In this document: positions 62,560 to 64,000 of the stretch, piece by piece
Layout of the letters: every line of letters begins with the position of its first letter
Numbering within the stretch: the first letter of the stretch is position 1
Assembly: GCF_004962245.1 (NCBI RefSeq)
Contig: NZ_SUHQ01000025.1
Location: forward strand, 54,766 to 118,765
Reading direction: 5' to 3'
Origin: Mesorhizobium sp.
GTDB lineage: Bacteria > Pseudomonadota > Alphaproteobacteria > Rhizobiales > Rhizobiaceae
DNA: 64,000 nucleotides
The notes under the pieces: generated by a model
Database searches by the model: none
What the model saw: the letters and a program-made list of their open reading frames with translations, nothing else
What the model was told of the DNA's origin: nothing
Position numbers and translations under genes: made by a program

Positions 62560-63055
62560 CTGGGATGAAACGTCGACCATCCGAATCGAGCATGGAAACC
62601 TCATCAAAGCGACAACCGCCAACCGGGTTCGCGAGGCAGGCGCGTTCGTCGTCCCGACGAACATCACCTTTGCTGTCGTCGCTCGGGACGGAGCCAGATA
62701 CGGCATGTCCGCCGAATCCCTTGAAAAGGTGAGCTTCGTTCTCGATGCCGGCTTGTCGGCGCTCGAAATGCTTCAAAGCGCTGGCGTGACCATGGGCTAC
62801 GGCTCCGATCTGCTTGGCCAGATGCAGGGGCACCAATCAGAGGAATTTCTTCTGCGCGGCCGCGTTCTCAAGCCTCGGGACGTGATCCGATCCGCGACGG
62901 TGGATGCTGCCCGCGTGCTCAACATGGAAGGCCTCATCGGCACCATCGCGCCTGGCGCTCACGCAGATCTCATCGCCGTCTACGGCAATCCGTTGAAGGA
63001 CCTCGCGATTTTGTCCGATCCCGCCCGGCTTCGAAAGATCATCAAGGGCGGGTGA
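62560..63055 (+). pseudogene. Amidohydrolase (imidazolonepropionase-like) C-terminal fragment
   Basis: The frame opens after TAA at 62554-62556 without a start. It reads IRIEHGNLIKATTANRVREA, VTMGYGSDLLGQMQGHQSEE and GLIGTIAPGAHADLIAVYGN, ending at 63055. These are the last metal-site and C-terminal motifs of the metal-dependent amidohydrolase family. The N-terminal two thirds are missing. ATG 62705 is an internal methionine and not a real start. Confidence 0.8.
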
Positions 63056-63480
63056 GTGGTGAAGAATGAATAACCAGACGCAGGTAATCCGTTGCCATTC
63101 AGGGGAATTACGCAACACATATACAGGCAGGAGCACAACAGAACGTATTGAGCAGCTACCGATGGTTCCGAAGGCATGACGCTGCGATTGCCGCCTTCGT
63201 GCTGCCGGTGCTCAAAACTCTCAATCGTCCCTGACCAGCCTTGAAATCTCGGCGCTAATATCGGCTCCTTCGTAGGGCAATGCCTGAGGACGTTTCTCGC
63301 ACGCCTAGCCGTCATGATACACGCGCTCATTTGATTGCGTGGCATCGGTGGAGAGCGCTGTCACAAACGGCTGGACGACATTCCTCATATCGCGCCGGCC
63401 GAGCCTGTTTTGATCGTGCCCCATGGCGTGGTGTAGGTAACGGCATTGGTCGCCGTGCTCTCCGGCAAGGGCCGGGCTGA
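63056..63480. other. Intergenic region between the amidohydrolase fragment and the IS256 transposase
   Basis: 425 bases. It should contain the end of the IS256-family element close to 63480, but no clean terminal repeat could be recognised. No gene supported. Confidence 0.4.
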
Positions 63481-64000
63481 TCAGCGTGCCACGGCTGGCA
63501 GGCTGATGAGAGGATCATCGCTCATTTGGCCGATGGTTTCCAGCGTCATGTATCTGGCGCGCTGCACGGCCCATTCGTCGTTCTGTTCGAGCAAGATCGC
63601 GCCAACCAGGCGGACGATGGCGTCATCATTTGGGAAGATGCCGATGACCTCGGTGCGCCGCTTGATCTCGCCGTTGAGGCGTTCGATCGGGTTGGTCGAG
63701 TGCAGCTTGGCGCGGTGCTCCTTAGGGAAAGTCATGTAGGCAAGCACGTCGGGCTCGGCGTCGTCCATGATTGTCGCCAGCTTCGGCACCTTCGGCCGGA
63801 TCTGGTCGGCGACGGCGCGCCATTGCGTGCTTGCGGCCTCGGGCGTTTCCTGGGCGAAGGCGGTGGCGATGAAAGCGGAGACGACGCGGCGCCCGCTCTT
63901 GCCGGCACACGCCAGCACGTTCCTCATGAAGTGGACGCGGCAGCTCTGCCATGTCGCGCACAGCACCTTGGTGACGGCCGCCTTGATGCCTTCATGGGCA
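63481..64000 (-). mobile_element. IS256-family transposase (mutator type), partial at window end
   Basis: The minus strand is open to the window edge, read from the edge as HEGIKAAVTKVLCATWQSC, then RVHFMRNVLACAGKSGRRVV, KLHSTNPIERLNGEIKRRTE and VIGIFPNDDAIVRLVGAILL. NPIERLNGEIKRR with its glutamate is the C-terminal DDE-type signature of IS256 transposases. The catalytic N-terminal part is outside the window, so completeness cannot be judged. Confidence 0.92.

Noticed and set aside
62277..62732. Frames across 62277-62732 considered as a small gene
   Set aside because: They cross the 20-nt tandem repeat and run out of frame with the amidohydrolase fragment, which explains the coding signal better.
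1..64000. CRISPR arrays
   Set aside because: No regularly spaced repeats of 24-40 bases with unique spacers were seen; the only tandem repeat is the two-copy unit at 62295-62334.

Overview
The window looks like a chromosome segment of a Mesorhizobium-type alphaproteobacterium (Rhizobiales). It is GC rich and carries the rhizobial L-rhamnose catabolic locus, a 5-aminolevulinate synthase hemA with an FNR/FixK-type box upstream, and intergenic palindromic repeats of the kind common in Mesorhizobium. Species-level placement is an inference; no search was run.

Positions 1-32.3 kb are ordinary core and catabolic chromosome. In order: the N-terminus of a symporter-type sensor protein, mscL, an aminotransferase, hemA, galE, dadA, a racemase fused to a degenerate arginase-like domain, the divergent rhamnose locus (rhaRSTPQUK on the minus strand, rhaDI on the plus strand), a nitrilase-like gene with altered catalytic positions, ggt, and an iron-siderophore block. 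That block is a frameshifted TonB receptor divergent from a FhuD-like binding protein, a FhuB-like double permease and an esterase. A GNAT gene and a secreted Gly/Asn-rich coiled-coil protein follow.

At 32313-32335 lies a 23-nt 3' end of tRNA-Phe, including CCA, on the minus strand. tRNA-Phe is the known integration target of the Mesorhizobium symbiosis ICEs. The orientation puts the element at higher coordinates, and gene content changes after it: kup, then a DUF1403-like gene, a broken scpB, insertion-sequence remnants, many pseudogenes and defence-type genes.

The 37.6-58.9 kb stretch reads as a defence island. Module A (minus strand, 37665-41525) is TIR protein, DUF4238 protein, SLATT two-TM protein and CD-NTase. 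Module B (plus strand, 51669-57210) is CD-NTase with AGS-C domain, S-4TM membrane protein, a second CD-NTase, an Rx4H HEPN protein and a second DUF4238 protein. Divergent from module B is module C: a GrpB-family nucleotidyltransferase followed by a second, divergent S-4TM homologue (49992-51340). This looks like a GrpB-plus-S-4TM analogue of a CBASS pair and is the best candidate here for an undescribed system. Between these lie an odd tRNA with a 39-nt anticodon loop, a candidate small RNA, DUF3800 and DUF2130 genes, a twice-frameshifted nuclease/STAND NTPase pseudogene, ISKra4 remnants and other broken genes.

The last 5 kb hold a broken C48 (NopD-like) protease, an S46 dipeptidyl-peptidase that is probably foreign, an amidohydrolase fragment and an IS256-family transposase running off the end.
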